Assembly: GCF_029784165.1 (NCBI RefSeq)
Contig: NC_073696.1
Location: forward strand, 113,120,665-113,184,664
DNA length: 64,000 nt
From: Wyeomyia smithii
Taxonomy: Eukaryota; Arthropoda; Insecta; Diptera; Culicidae
Direction of reading: 5' to 3'
The number at the start of each line of letters is the position of its first letter. The stretch's first letter is position 1. The position numbers and the translations under genes are program-made. Below are positions 35,087 through 47,426 of the stretch, piece after piece. The notes below the pieces were generated by a model that did not search any database, was not told the origin of the DNA, and was given only the letters and a program-made list of their open reading frames with translations.

Positions 35087-35306
35087 TCCCAGATGGCGTA
35101 GAGGTACGATGCTGGCCTAACAAACCAGTCGACGTAGGTTTGAGTCTCGGCTCGGGAGAGACTGTTAGTGTCAGTTGAATCGTAGCGCTAGCCCCGCAAT
35201 TGTCCTGTACCCTAAACAGTCGGCTGCTAAGTCTGTGTATAAATAAAACAGAAGGTCGAGCTCCTAATCGGAATGTAGCACCAAGGCCTTCCAAGGCTTT
35301 GCTTTA
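35087..35306 (+). mobile_element. tRNA-derived SINE, copy 1
   Basis: The head resembles a tRNA gene: an A-box-like TGGCGTAGAGGTACG near 35093 and a B-box-like GGTTTGAGTCTC near 35136. A GCGCTAGCCCCGCAATTGTCC body and a CAAGGCTTTGCTTT end follow. It resembles the Feilai-type SINEs described in Aedes, but the family name is a guess from memory. Confidence 0.8.
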
Positions 35307-35689
35307 TAAAACTAGCACTTGATGTATTTTGTGTTAAAATTTATGGCAACATAAAAGAAAACGGTATTCACTACCAGAAAAATCCCTCTATCCCTCTATA
35401 AGAATCAGATGGACTTGAAAATTTCTGAGGTGAGAAAATTTGATTGTAGAAGTTTTTTTGGGCCGTGATAGGTTTTCATGATGGTTCAAAACCCCTCTCT
35501 AATATGAAAAGGGCTCCCACACAAATGAAACATACTTTTCTGCATAACTCGAGAACTAATCAAACATCTTCTATAGTGGATTGACCCTCCTCCCCTTATT
35601 ATTAGAGTTAGGTTTGACAGACCTTTGACGATTTTGAACCCCCTCCCCTCCGCTCGGTGGACGACTGCCAAAAAAATTCTAAAAAGTTT
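35307..35689. other. No gene recognised
   Basis: Spacer with a purine/pyrimidine-biased block (CCCCCTCCCCTCCGCTC near 35640). No gene. Confidence 0.4.
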
Positions 35690-37935
35690 GTGTCCACATC
35701 CCACGTGGACAACCTAGGGGGTAGGAGGTACGCAAATGTCCACGCTTGTTCACGGTAGGAGAGGAGGGGGTAATGATAATGTCCACGTGGACACAATATT
35801 TTTTTCCGAAAAAATCGAAATCTGTAAAAAAAATATTGGCCTGCAGTAAAAAATCTACAGCTGTTCGGGTTTTAGAGTAGCTGTCAACTGTATTTGTGAT
35901 AAATTTGACTTCTAAGATATATTTCTTTTTTAATCATTTTCTTTCGTTAGCAGAGGTCTTTAAAGCATTTTCTACTAAGCTCAATTTGTAATAAGTGTTG
36001 TCTTTAGTCTCGTCCATCTAACAATCCACTTTTCGCTAAATTTGGAATCATTTTCTGCTTTGCGTTTTTTCTTCAAAACGCTTCTATTCTTCAACCATTT
36101 GGCTTAACTTACATCATTTTTATTTTTACCTTTAGAGAATCAATTTGTTAATTTGACCCAAGGAGGAGCGTTCCTAAGCATTTTAAGTTAGTTCGGAATA
36201 TCTAATTTGCTTCATCCGTTTTCTAAAGACTTTTTAACAAGATTTCAGTCTATTTTTTTCTTCTGTTTTTCTTTACCTGTGAAACATTTCGCAGCCGTTA
36301 TTCGTTCATTCATGATCATATTTTATTTCAATTATTTTTGTTTAATTAAAGCGTCATAAACCATTATTTCCATTGCAGGCTTTTCTAGACATCAGTGACG
36401 TTTTTTAATCATTTTGAACTTAATTCAGTAATCATCTTTTCTATGAGAAAAAGGTGTGTTCAAATGTTTCAAGTTACATTTACTAGATTTTTTGTGCATT
36501 TAAAGTTAAACTTGATATAGTTTTCCTTGAGTTTGGTATTTTTTTTTGGTTGTTAGTCGCTCTTTTAAGTTATTAAACACTAATTTGAAATTAATTTTTT
36601 AGCTGTTTTTCTTGTTTTAGAGGCGCTTCTCTGCTCATTCGAACAGTTTCCTATTTTAATTTGGAATTCATTTCTGTTGGGGCCTCTCCACTGTTTTACG
36701 TTTTTCGGCATTTTGGCTGAATTTTGATCATGTAAATTTCAGACCTCTAAAAGTTAGAGATATACGCGAGATGATTTTATTTTCATAATTTGTATTAGGC
36801 CGCGTTTGGAGCCATATTTTTTCATTTGTTCCTATGCGTGCAATAATATGTATGAAAATTTTGGTCTCAACTGATTGAAAAAAAAACTTCTATTAGACTA
36901 CATTTAAATAATTTTGGTTTTGTTGAAAAAAGGTTTAACAATTTTATAATTGCCTTTATTCTCTATTTCTTCTTATCTTCACATACGTTTTTAGAATTTT
37001 CATTTTGTTTTTCTTAACGTGTTTTCAATCTTTTAATGTTATATTCAGGATTATTTTCTTCTAGACCTCTCCTAGATATCAGGGATGTTTTTCCAGTATA
37101 AACTTTTGTTTGCTTCCTTACTAGCTTTTAGAAAGATTTAGAGTCTTTTGATGTTCATTTTTGGAAAAAAATTTAACAGTTATTTTACTCCTTTTCCTGA
37201 CGTAAGATACATTTTAACTCAATTTGTTTTGGGTTTTCCTGTTTTTTTTTTTCAAGATTTACTTGTTTTCCTGAAATTGAAGTTACATATTTCTATTTTC
37301 TGGTTAAAATGTTTTCAATCAGTATGCCGCGTTGTTTTTTAACTCTTCTACCTTGTAGAAAAGATTTTATCTCTCCAGCTTCTACAGAAGGTTTCTACAC
37401 ATTGAATCCGTTTTGTTTTTTGTCACTTGTTTGTTTTTTTTTCAAGCAGTATTTCGAAAATAAAAAATTTATTGTGTTTTTTCACTGGCGTTTAAAAATG
37501 TTTTCAAATATTCAAAGCATGGCCCCTATTTCAGAAAACGAGACGAGCAAAATATTGTATCAGGGGACTCGAGTATAACTTGGCTTGTGACAGCTGAGTG
37601 ACAGACGAGCTACTCGTCCAAAATCCAGCCGACTCGCCATCTGCAATACCGAAATTGGTCAGAAAAGTAACTCGCCACTCGCCTCGTCTTCTGTAATAGG
37701 GGCCATAATTTGTGATTATATAACATAAGGTTTCTTCTGAACTATAAAGGCATTTGATTTGCTCTTCTCTGTTTATTTGCCACATTTCTCGGCTCCCTTA
37801 GGCTGAAATAAACATTTTTCGACTTTTCGTTGTGAAAAATGTCCACGTGGACAAAAAAGAGGGTTGTTAAATGCCACGCTTGTCCACGAGGCGGGTCTAA
37901 AATGACGATTTTTTTGTCCTCGTGGAATGTGGAAG
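35690..37935. mobile_element. Inverted-repeat element carrying GTCCACGTGGAC motifs
   Basis: Near the left end are CCCACGTGGACAACC, a TGTCCACGCTTGTTCACGG block and the perfect palindrome GTCCACGTGGAC (35791-35802). The right end carries the same items inverted: GTCCACGTGGAC near 37840, CCACGCTTGTCCACGAGG near 37883, and a CCACATTCCACGAGGAC-like end. The ~2-kb interior is strikingly T-rich on the plus strand and has no transposase. It is a non-autonomous element of unassigned superfamily. Confidence 0.6.
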
Positions 37936-38107
37936 ACCCCTTAGGAAAGGCATTTTTTAATTTTTAAAACTTATGTAAGATTTAATTGAATCTTCCTTTT
38001 AAGCATTCGTAAGGTGTTAAATACAATTTTCGTAAAATAAAGTGTTTGCATTTCTGCAAACTTGTCACAGAATCGCCAGTATAAAACTGTGAGTACAACT
38101 ATACCTA

Positions 38108-39311
38108 ACGTTTGCGTTAAAAAATGGACAAAAATTGCCGATTTTTCATGGGTTTACCTTTAATCGCACTGACGAAACTACTCATGCATCATCAATCATA
38201 GTATCTCATGAGTTAGCAAATAAATGGACAGCTCTATCAGTCAAACTCTAACTGTGATGGCGAAAAAAGTGAAGCTACTCCGTTCAGAAGTGTGCGCGTT
38301 CAAAGAACGGTACCCCGCCGCGTCAAAAACGGACATCGTGCGGCACTTTGTGGACGCCGGGTATGCCCGTTCCGACATTTACAACATCTTGACACTATTG
38401 GACAACGATCAGAGCATCGAAAGAAAGCCCGGTTCCGGACGGCCAACGACCCCGAGCGACAAGAATCTTCAAAGGATGCTGAACAGGAAGACCGAGGGAG
38501 TGTAAAGTGGCTAAATCGCTGCGTGCACTTGGCCGGGAGGTTGATGCATGCGGTAAAACAATGAAAAAGTATCTGGAGAACATGGACTACATGTCAGAAA
38601 GCGGCGGTCCCGTCCACTGATCTCGGAGCTGCAGGCAATGACGCAGCGACAGCGCATGAAAAAGATTGTCAAGACAATTTTCCCGGCGAATTGCGACGTG
38701 GCAGTGGTGATGGACGACGAGACCTATCACACGCTGAATGGCAACGACTGGCAGGGTACTTCGTATTTCACTTCTCCCACGAAGGAGCTCCGAAGTGAAA
38801 TTTATTTCATACACCAAGTTCCCAAGAAGGTGCTGCTACGGAGTGCCTTCCAGAAGTTGCGTCGTTCATCAAGAAATTCCATAAGGGCGAAGACACGGTC
38901 TTCTGGCCAGATTCGGCGTCGGCTCACTACACGAAGCGATCGTTGGAGGCTGAATATCGATGTGGTTCAGAAGTCGGCGAATCCGCCCAAGGTCCCCCAG
39001 CTGCGTCCCATCGAGAATTTCTAGGCAAATTTGAAACGCAAGATCTTTTCCAACAATTTTGTCGTGAAAGCGGAGGAGGAATTGATATAAAAAACGAAGA
39101 AAGAGCTTAAAAACATGCCTACACGCATGTTTTCGTCCGCCATGGCGAATGTTCCGGTTAACTGCCGGAAGGCCGCACGCAAGGACGTAATATTTTTTTG
39201 CGAGGAAGCTAACATGATGACCTTCCATGGGAAATTTATCCAACTCAATTATCTGTCTTAGTTTTTTTGTTCATCACCATTTGAAAAAAGTCCATTTTAT
39301 ACCGCAAACGT
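38108..39311 (+). mobile_element. ITmD37E mariner, copy 1
   Basis: A 1204-bp element bounded by ACGTTTGCG...CGCAAACGT ends, with ~22-bp imperfect inverted repeats that continue to AAAATGGAC. TA lies on both sides (38106-38107 and 39312-39313). It encodes a broken transposase. Copy 2, inverted, is at 48424-49723. Confidence 0.92.
38257..39250 (+). pseudogene. ITmD37E transposase, broken (copy 1)
   Basis: The start is most likely the Met of MAKKVKLLRSEV. The N-terminal helix-turn-helix region (SKTDIVRHFVDAGYARSDIYN, then KPGSGRPTT) is intact up to a frameshift at ~38500. KVAKSLRALGREVDACGKT continues in another frame. Catalytic residues can be traced: the first Asp in VVMDDETYHTL, the second in DTVFWPDSASAHY, and the Glu in QLRPIENF. 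Allowing for a small gap read from copy 2, the last two are 37 residues apart (the D37E signature). A TAG replaces the Trp after PIENF. At least three disruptions make it inactive. Confidence 0.9.
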
Positions 39312-40081
39312 TATTGTAGATTCGATCATAATTTTAACTTTTCGAAATCCATATTTATTCGAATACTAGCGAAAAAATGGAGAAAGAACGTAAACACTGA
39401 AAATTTATTGCCGAGTCTCGGTAATTTTTGCCGAGAACGGCACCACTGAGTGCTCGGTAAAAAAAATAATGGCAGCTGTCACATTTCTCGTAAATCTCGG
39501 TTTACCTAACTGAAATTTCAGCACATAATATCCGTAATCTCGGCAGTGATAGCTCGGTAATATTTTATGCAGTTCCGGTTTGCAAAAATTATAAATGAAT
39601 ATTTCACCAATAGTAGAAATATTAATTTTAGTGTTTTCTCCAATATTTCAACGCATTTAAAAAGTTACCACATAGTAACTCAGTGCTGCTATTAAATTAT
39701 CGTTTGAAACCCTTTCCGTTTCCCGTGGCACTGAGGACTGATTTTGTTCCACACTCTGCCTGCTATTAGTTAAGGCTGATAAGAAGTATGTATCATATCG
39801 ACGCTGAACAACGAAAGGTAAACCGAAAGGTGTAAAGGGGGTTTCAGGCACTAGTCATTAAAAAACCTGATTCTACTGAGATTCGAACCCACGACCAAGC
39901 AGCAAATCAATCATACTTCGTTACATTTCTCATCACTTCGAACAAGCATGGAGCTAAACACTATCTTATAGTAAATCCCAGTGTTGTGAATTAGTAGTCA
40001 TGCAAAACAACATTACAAAGAACAAACAATAAATTAAATGTTACAAGTATCTCCCAATAAATCATATAAACATAGACATAC
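39312..40081. other. Intron or intergenic; tRNA-like and CTCGGTAA repeats
   Basis: 39400-39575 holds repeated TTGCCGAGNCTCGGTAA phrases in both orientations, probably a small foldback repeat. Near 39880-39900, the minus strand reads GGGTTCGAATCTCAGTA, which resembles a pol III B box but has no convincing A box. No exon was recognised. Confidence 0.4.
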
Positions 40082-40366
40082 CTCATGGAGGCCAACTTGT
40101 ACTGCATTAGATACTTGCTGAGAAACGCACTATCCGGATCTGTGTTGAGATTCGTGCCGTCGTCATCGTCGTCCGATGATCCGCTTTTCATTTCCAGCTG
40201 ATTGTAGTACCGATCTACGGCTTTCTTTACCTCGTCGTCGGATTCGCTTATACGCTGTACCTCCATCACGGTGATGGCGGATGACGACATGTCGTCCACA
40301 GTGCCGCCACCACCAGCTAGAGACGCATTTTCACAGCTGTTGTCGGTCAGAAAGGCCACGCTGCTG
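40082..40366 (-). CDS. Second coding exon of the same acidic protein
   Basis: The acceptor is CTTTCCTACAACAG| at 40367, and the donor ATGAG|GTATGT ends the exon at 40082. The exon is 285 bases and stays open in the phase set by the first exon. Its sequence includes SSVAFLTDNSCENASL, an AITVMEVQRISESDDEVKKA helix-like stretch, VDRYYNQLEMKSG, a run of five Asp, and DSAFLSKYLMQYKLASM. It ends in phase 2, so at least one more exon must follow at lower coordinates. None was found in the window, so the next intron may cover much of 1-40 kb. Function is unknown. Confidence 0.75.
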
Positions 40367-41417
40367 CTGTTGTAGGAAAGAGTACAATGACAACATTATA
40401 ATGGATGCTAATCAGTTTCAGATTTTTCTGGGGCGATTAGTATCGAACAAAAGTTGTGACGATCTTTTTAAAGTTTTACTGGATATTCTTGGTCACTCTC
40501 GACAACGATTGTCAACTATGGTAATTGCAACTATTTTTAGATTAAAGATTATCGTGTAACATAAGTTGAAGGCGGTTTTAGAGGCATCCAAAAAGCGCTA
40601 GTACCTTCAGAGTTGAACTGGCGTGTAAACAGATTCAAAATTCAATGTATAAAATTTTAGTTTGATTCAAACTAAGTGTTGACCTCAACTCCGAAGGCAA
40701 TTTTGTGAACAAACGTGTTGTAGATGCCTGCGCATAAAAATAAACGAAAAACTAACAAAACACGCAAAAGCACATGAACACAAACATACAAGCACCCAAA
40801 AACTTTAGTCGCATAAATCATTCAGAAGTTTTAAAGTTTTGTAAGCGCAAACAAAAAACAGTAAAATAAATCACAATTCTAGATTATAATAAAAAGAATA
40901 AAATTTTAGTGTTTATTAGAAAAAAATACATTTAAAGCGTTTGTTAACGTTCATCGACGTTTCAATTTCAAATTTACATATGTTTCGAATATACTGTTAA
41001 AAACGTCGTACTGGCAGTGTGAAGTAACATAGTTAATTGGTTACACAAACACTTTTTAATAAGCGTACAATTCATTAGCCCAGGGTCAACTAATCACATC
41101 ATGTCATGTTATGAAAACATATTCCAACAGAATATGAATTCGCTATATTAAACTAGTGTATAATTTCGATTCCGTTTTTACACCGATTCTGCAGTTAAAA
41201 ACGAGCAGGCGAACGAAGCTGCACTACGCTGTCATTTTTTATATGGCATTTGTATTTGTTGTTGGAAAACTCTGTCCCTTTCCACTGCTACACGGGACAA
41301 AAAAAATAGTTCTGGTGTAGCCTGGAAAGCAAAAAACGAACGCAACAGTACAATAGTGCAGTAACAAAACCAAAAATTATCGAAAAAAAAGCAGAACTTG
41401 CAGCCATATCAACTCAC
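40367..41417 (-). other. Intron 1 of the acidic-protein gene
   Basis: A 1051-bp AT-rich intron with GT donor at 41417-41416 and a pyrimidine-rich AG acceptor at 40368-40367. No repeats were recognised in it. Confidence 0.7.
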
Positions 41418-41596
41418 CCAAATTCATCTGTTCCCTCGACTAAAATGTGTCCCGGCCAATGATCATCGATCGTAACAGAAATTGCTGATCCGGTCAGCTC
41501 TTCGTGGATAACCTCTTCCGACAGATCCACGGAATCGTCTACCACAGAACAAGAAAAATCCTGGGCAGACACGCCGGAGGCGTCGGCGCCGTTCAT
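41418..41596 (-). CDS. First coding exon of an unidentified acidic protein
   Basis: The start Met at 41596 is preceded immediately by an in-frame TGA, so translation begins here. The exon encodes 59 residues plus two bases (MNGADASGVSAQDFSCSV..., DHWPGHILVEGTDEF) and ends at a strong donor, GG|GTGAGT. It leaves a phase-2 junction that exactly fits the acceptor at 40366. The sequence is rich in Asp, Glu and Ser with no signal peptide or membrane segment, which suggests a nuclear or cytosolic disordered N-terminus. I do not recognise the family. Confidence 0.75.
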
Positions 41597-42120
41597 TCAC
41601 GCTTTTGTTGATTTTACACCCTACTTAGAAACAACAAAACTGCTGACAATCAATTGTATTTGATTTCTCTCTCTATTGATTGCTAGTAATAATGCACTGC
41701 GTAAAGAATCGGCGAAATAATAGCACTTTGTTCACAATCCGCACAAAAGTTGTCCCAAGCGAATAAAGAAACCGCACCTCGCGGAATTCGTCGCAGAAAG
41801 ATTAGTGATGGTGGACTGATCGGACTCAAAAGGCATCGGAGAGCAAGCAACGAGGAAGGATTGAATTCTACGTGAACATTTCGCGGGAGAACAAAAAGGA
41901 CCACAACATGATGTCCGTCGTTTCATAATCAATCGAACGGTGAATGCGCTCGCGAGAGAACCGTCGGGATTAACACATTCTCTATTGTGAGAGTAGCGGT
42001 TTATTGTGTGAGTTTATCGCCACTTGCTTGCTGTCGGCTTTGTTTCCGCTTTTTGTTGATCGGCTAATGTGCTGCGCCTCGCTTCGAGATTGTGCTGTCA
42101 AACAATGCGTTTCGTGTGTT
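41597..42120 (-). promoter_or_regulatory. Probable 5' UTR and promoter region of the acidic-protein gene
   Basis: Less AT-rich than its surroundings, with CG-containing phrases (CTCGCGAGAG, GCCTCGCTTCGAG). A TCAGTC initiator-like motif lies near 41815-41820 on the minus strand. The transcription start cannot be fixed from sequence alone. Confidence 0.35.
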
Positions 42121-42553
42121 GTTTGTGGAACGATTCAAGCAGTTCGAAGGGGATAATGGGGTGAGTGTTGAAAAGACCACACGGGAGTGTTTAGATTGAT
42201 TTGTAAATTGAAGACTAGATGATTGATATTATAGTATAAGACTTTCACTAAACGCGAAAATTTGTGACGACATACTGGTAAACATATAATATAATGCACA
42301 ATATATTTTACTGTTAATTTTATCAACAATACATATGAACAGGCGAATTTATTTTTTGCACAATCATAACTACAATTACATTTCTTTTAATAAAATGAAT
42401 TCACTTACTAGTAATTCGAAAAAATAGCAACTTGTTACCACCGATGTTAACGTAACTAATTAGGACTCGTGTTACTTAATATGAATTCTAATGCAATTAC
42501 TGAGTGAGTCGAATTCATTTCGAATAAATTAAAAGATTCATTGTTTCATCGCC
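42121..42553. other. No gene recognised
   Basis: AT-rich spacer upstream of the gene. Confidence 0.4.
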
Positions 42554-43327
42554 GCACATAGGAGTATTTGACCCAAAAAGTTGGCCAAAAGTCCGACATA
42601 CAAAATACACGATTTCCATTATTTTTGATTAATTTCAGTTAAAACATACCCTTATGCTATCGTAGAACCCATTGATGTCTAATCACATAAACCAAACTGT
42701 TATATTTCAAAGTTATTCCACAGTAAATTGGTCAATTTGACTATACATGCTACTGCTCGGGTGGCGTATAAAATTGAAAAATTATGTCAAATAGTTTTTC
42801 TCTCTCACAGGACATAAACTACAAGATAAGTAAAATGTTTTGCAATATTTAAAACGTTGAATGCATAAAATAATCATGGATTATTTACGAAATAAGTGAT
42901 TATGAAAACCAACCGCGAAAAATCCATAATATTGTGAAATTAATTTTATGATTTAGTAACCTTCCGGGCAAGTCCCGTCTAAGCTTTATTCATTTACAGA
43001 AAGGTCAAAGCCTTCTGAAAATATACAAAAAGAAAAATCTTCTTCCTGGTCCCTCTTTTTTATTTCATTGACATTTTATTAAATGAAGATTTATATGGAA
43101 ATTTCTAAATCTTTGTTTTATATCATGTGTAAAAAGACACTAGAAAAATGGAGCAAGTGAATTTAAAGAAATATTTTATATATTGGGTGACGTTTTAAAT
43201 GGATGTCACCTTTTTTGTGTTGATTACACGAAAACAACACGTTTTTGATGTAAATCTATCCAGTTACTACCAAAATAGAGCAACTAGGACTTTTGGCCAG
43301 CTTTTTGGCTCAAATACTCCTATGTGC
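42554..43327. mobile_element. 774-bp element with ~40-bp inverted repeats
   Basis: Left GCACATAGGAGTATTTGACC, continuing through AAAAAGTTGGCCAAAAGTCC, is repeated inverted at the right with two or three mismatches. The interior is AT-rich with no transposase. No convincing target duplication was found, so the superfamily is open. Confidence 0.8.
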
Positions 43328-46300
43328 GCTGTGTAACGGATTTCAATGAATAACAAAATTGATTGTGTTCTTATATACTTTTTGTTTCAAATACACGATG
43401 GAATAAAAGCATGAAATATGACGTTTTGAGGATCAAATAATTCATAGATTCTAAAACATTCGTACCCATAAAAATGCATATTAGTTCTCTATTCGAAACT
43501 GTTGTAGGTTACAACTGTGTATTGTATTGAAATATATAATTCGTATATTGTATATTTGCTAATTCACGAAACTTCACGAAATTTTATCAACCATATTCTG
43601 TTAACATATCAGAATGATTTTTCATACTCTAGCGAAGGCTTAAAACTTTTGCTACCAAAAAAGCAGGGAAGCAGAAGACATAAGAAACTTTTAATTCCAA
43701 TGACTTGTGCAAAGCATCTACGCATTTATTTTTCGGTTACGAGAATTACTCGCTCTCACATACGCTGCAGAGTAACATTTGAGACCATATCGCTCGACTT
43801 GAGCAGCCAGTTATGATTTATTACCACGCAAAGTTTCTCAAATAAGAAAATGCTGTATGCGATGTTAAGGACGAAACCTTCTGCCGTATCCGACGAACAT
43901 GAAAATTTGGCTAATAAAAATAGTAAAAATAAATAAAAGCGTTCTTTTTTCCCGAAAACCGCACGAGCATCGGTTTTATTTATGACACCTCTACACACCC
44001 TTATAGTTTCTTCCAGCACAAACTCCGCTTCGTTAGGATGTTGGTGCGCAAAAATTTACGACGACAAGAACGCAGTTTATGGCCTTTGTGTGATTTTGGT
44101 TGAAAAATTTTCTGAGCATACGGCGGCACATGGTTATTTGGTGCAGTTTTGCATTGCACGGTTCACTTCGAAGCTAGACAAAAGTTTATCGAAAGTGTTA
44201 GCCAGGGTTATTGGATGCCATAAAAAATCATAAACACACAAGCTTAACATTTTCATAAATATCTTGGAATGCCTAAAGAACAGTAGCGATGAGCAGCCCG
44301 TTGTGTAGAAGTCAATTGTTTAACCGTTTGCGAGATGGAACAATTTTAAAATTTTTTGAATCATCTTTTTCTGAATCAGATGATTATTTGTTTTTACTCT
44401 GTTTAACGCTAACTGTGGATTCACTATACGTGTTAAAACACTAGACAGCGCGCACAAAAAATTTTTGCATCCAAGCGTCTTTGATATATATGTATATATT
44501 GTCACTTCCAAGAGTTCGTCATCCTTGTTCCATCTGACCAACCGACTCAGCCTGACAGCGCAGTAATTTCCACAATGAGCTCAAGTAATTGCATCCTGCC
44601 TCGTTACCAATCGCGGTACAGTGAAAACTGAGCACCGACTTATGTCTTCCACTAGCCAGCACACCACCGGCCAAATGCAAGCTCAGCCGTTCGTCGAGAA
44701 ATAAAAGGCATCCATTTCAATTTGCGACTGCTGCCAGCCAATGGAAGAAACTTGGAAAGCTAATTTGGTCAGTCCAATTAGAGCCGAGATTTATAGCACT
44801 TTCTCAGAGGTCATCCTCTGACTGCCAATCTCCGAATTTCTTCAAATGTGGTGGGAGATTTTTACTGCTTATGCGGCAAACCGTTTCTCCCGTTGGCCAG
44901 TGTGTCGTGTGCTGGACGAGTAAAATGTCACCGTTCAGCTTCAGCCGGATTGAAAGAATACACATAAAACTTTGTTAGCACTAATTTAATCAGCGAGGAT
45001 GAGACAATTTAGCTTTTTATTCAATGTGCTCCAATTGCAATGGGTGGGAGCTAAAAATGACGCCAATTGACTGATTATTTGCAACGTCGCCGGCCAAAAA
45101 AGGACATCTTGGATAACGGTCTGTTTCGGAAACTGTTATTAGAGGATTACTATCAATAAGCCATATTGAAGAAAACTTCAATCATGGCTCAAAAAGAAAC
45201 AAAAAGCGTTTTTTTTGAAATTAGGGGTTTTCGATTATCTCAAACTATTTGATTTTCAACATTCATTCGATGGTGAAGCAAAAGGTAGTAGAAAAAGAAA
45301 ATAAGCAAAATTCGAAAAATAATACTAAAAATGTAATTAGAATTTTAGTGAAAGTGGTTTTAATTTGATCCTAATCTTTGAATGACAAAAAGTACCATTA
45401 CCTATGTCTTACGCATGTCGTTGCATTTAAATCATTTACATGGCAGCAACCATGATAAGCTTAATCGGGACGTATTAGCATGAAACAATACCGGAAAACT
45501 TTGCCATAAACTTAAATTGACGGTACTGGTGGAAGTTTAGTTACCGTCTCAATTTGTTACAGGAAAAAAATTAAACGAAACTACACCTTGATACTGCCTG
45601 GTGCAGCTAAAAGTCAAAAACTTTAACAAGTTATAAATTTATCCCACAATGTGCGATTGCCGTCAAAACTTAACAGAGACGTGCACCATTTTCGGTGCAC
45701 GATATCGGAGACAGGGTGTGAACGTCACAGGTTTTCATTTTGCTAAGAAAAGTACAGGAAACTTCATCTACCGGCGACGTTAGATGCTGGCATCATGAGT
45801 CCCCAGAATCACATAGCGTGAGAGGTAGAAAAAACGAACCCTATTTCGTTCCGGGCACCCACACGCTCCGCGTAAACGCCCACCGTTCGGTCATGCACGT
45901 GTGAGTCCATGGGTTCGTCCGGTCCTTTACGGCCGATATCTAACCGGAAGTCCTGCCATGCACAACCTCGCATCCGTTCTGAGTGTCCCGCTTCAGAGTG
46001 GCCTGTAGGAAAAATGCACTTCTCCCATGTTGCCAACCGAAGAAACGGCACGAAGGTGTTGAAGAACGGGCCCTCCATAATATTCAGCCGCTCACGTTGT
46101 TATACATTACGCTTCCTTCGGCACTGTGTAGAGTGGTTTTCTTATTCGCAATTGTTGGGGGAAAGTTTCGTTATGTTACGATCGCTGGGGGTTGCTTTGG
46201 TGGGGACTAAATATAAAGTAAAGAAAATCTTAAGAACATCTCAACACTACAAAAAATGAATTTGGTTATTATTGGTTATCTCAGATTGTTTTTAAAATAG

Positions 46301-46612
46301 GGTTTTTGGAAATTCAATTTGGTTACTTAAAACTCCTCACAACTCGTAAGAAGAAAGTTTTTTTAACAAAAACCAGAAAATATTTTGAAAAAAAATGTGC
46401 AAAATTACTTGGTTTAGTAAGGCCCAGAAAGCTTCAATTAATTCAAAGAGGGTGTTTCCACATACATAAGACATACGTAACACTGGCGTTTTTTCTGGTA
46501 CACGTTGCCTCATAGTACTCCGTACCTCGTTCCGTCAAACTGCTCGATAAATAATGAACAAAATGAATTTTCTTTTTATCGGCTTTATCGAGCCCCAAAG
46601 AAAATCCCATAC
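43328..46612. other. No gene recognised
   Basis: A 3.3-kb stretch with short unsupported frames. 44550-45120 is less AT-rich and repeat-poor and could hold conserved noncoding sequence, but nothing shows that directly. A GTGCACC-ATTTTC-GGTGCAC stem lies near 45680. Confidence 0.4.
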
Positions 46613-47426
46613 GGGACGAACCAATAATGATGTCACGCAAAATTTGGAAAAAATTTACTCCCCCCCTCCCCCTTGTCACAAGCTGTCACAACTTCCTTAA
46701 TTACGTCACTTTTTTAAACCCCCCCCCCCTTCTTTGGTAATAATTGATTAAAAATCGAGAAATTTGTTGGGAATGCATTTTTTCTTAATAAGAACGATTT
46801 TACTGAAAAAAAAACTGAAACTAAAAGGAAGAGAAGATTATAGAAGATAACTAGAAAAGGCGTTTACTTTTTAGTCCAAGGATGCTGTTGATGGAGTCGC
46901 ATATCGACGACATAGAAAGCCGAGACAGTAAGCGCAGCATCATTGCTGATTTTTGAAAGACCATCAATATTTAATTCCTCTTCTTCAATCATTTCGCAAC
47001 CCAAATCTTCTCCACATGTTTCAATAGTCAAGCATTCTTATTTACGTTTTGTCACAATTTTTGTATTGATTGTATTGAGAGACACTAAACATTAATGAAA
47101 TTGCGCTGTCATTCATAAACGAACATGCACGGTAAAACAGAATTAACAAACATTATGCGTTTTTAACGAGAAAAAAAATTGTCATTTATTTTATCCGTAG
47201 CAAAAAAGGGATCGTAGAACTGGATCAGAAAATGAATGATGCAAATATCACGAATAGTTCTGAGTTGAACTCTGTAGTTAGATATGTGACTTTTTTATTT
47301 TTTTTTTTTTGAGTTGAAATGTGACGTCACACTCAAGCTTAACAAACCCCCCCCCAACCCCATATGTCACAATAATCGAACCCCCCCCCACCCCCTAAAC
47401 GCGTGACATCATTGACGGATGGTCCC
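46613..47426. mobile_element. 814-bp TIR element with C-tracts and GTGACGTCA phrases
   Basis: Left GGGACGAACCAATAATGATG followed by TCACGC (46613-46638) is inverted at 47401-47426 as GCGTGACATCATTGACGG followed by ATGGTCCC. Just inside both ends are runs of C and TGTCAC/GTGAC phrases. The interior has no transposase. It resembles, in composition only, the pyrimidine-rich MITE at 26530-26737. Confidence 0.7.

Noticed and set aside
39860..39960. Possible tRNA gene or SINE head (GGGTTCGAATCTC on the minus strand)
   Set aside because: Only a B-box-like motif; no cloverleaf or A box could be formed.
45809..46259. Opposed frames of 89 and 116 codons
   Set aside because: Overlapping on opposite strands with no motif; cannot be supported as coding.
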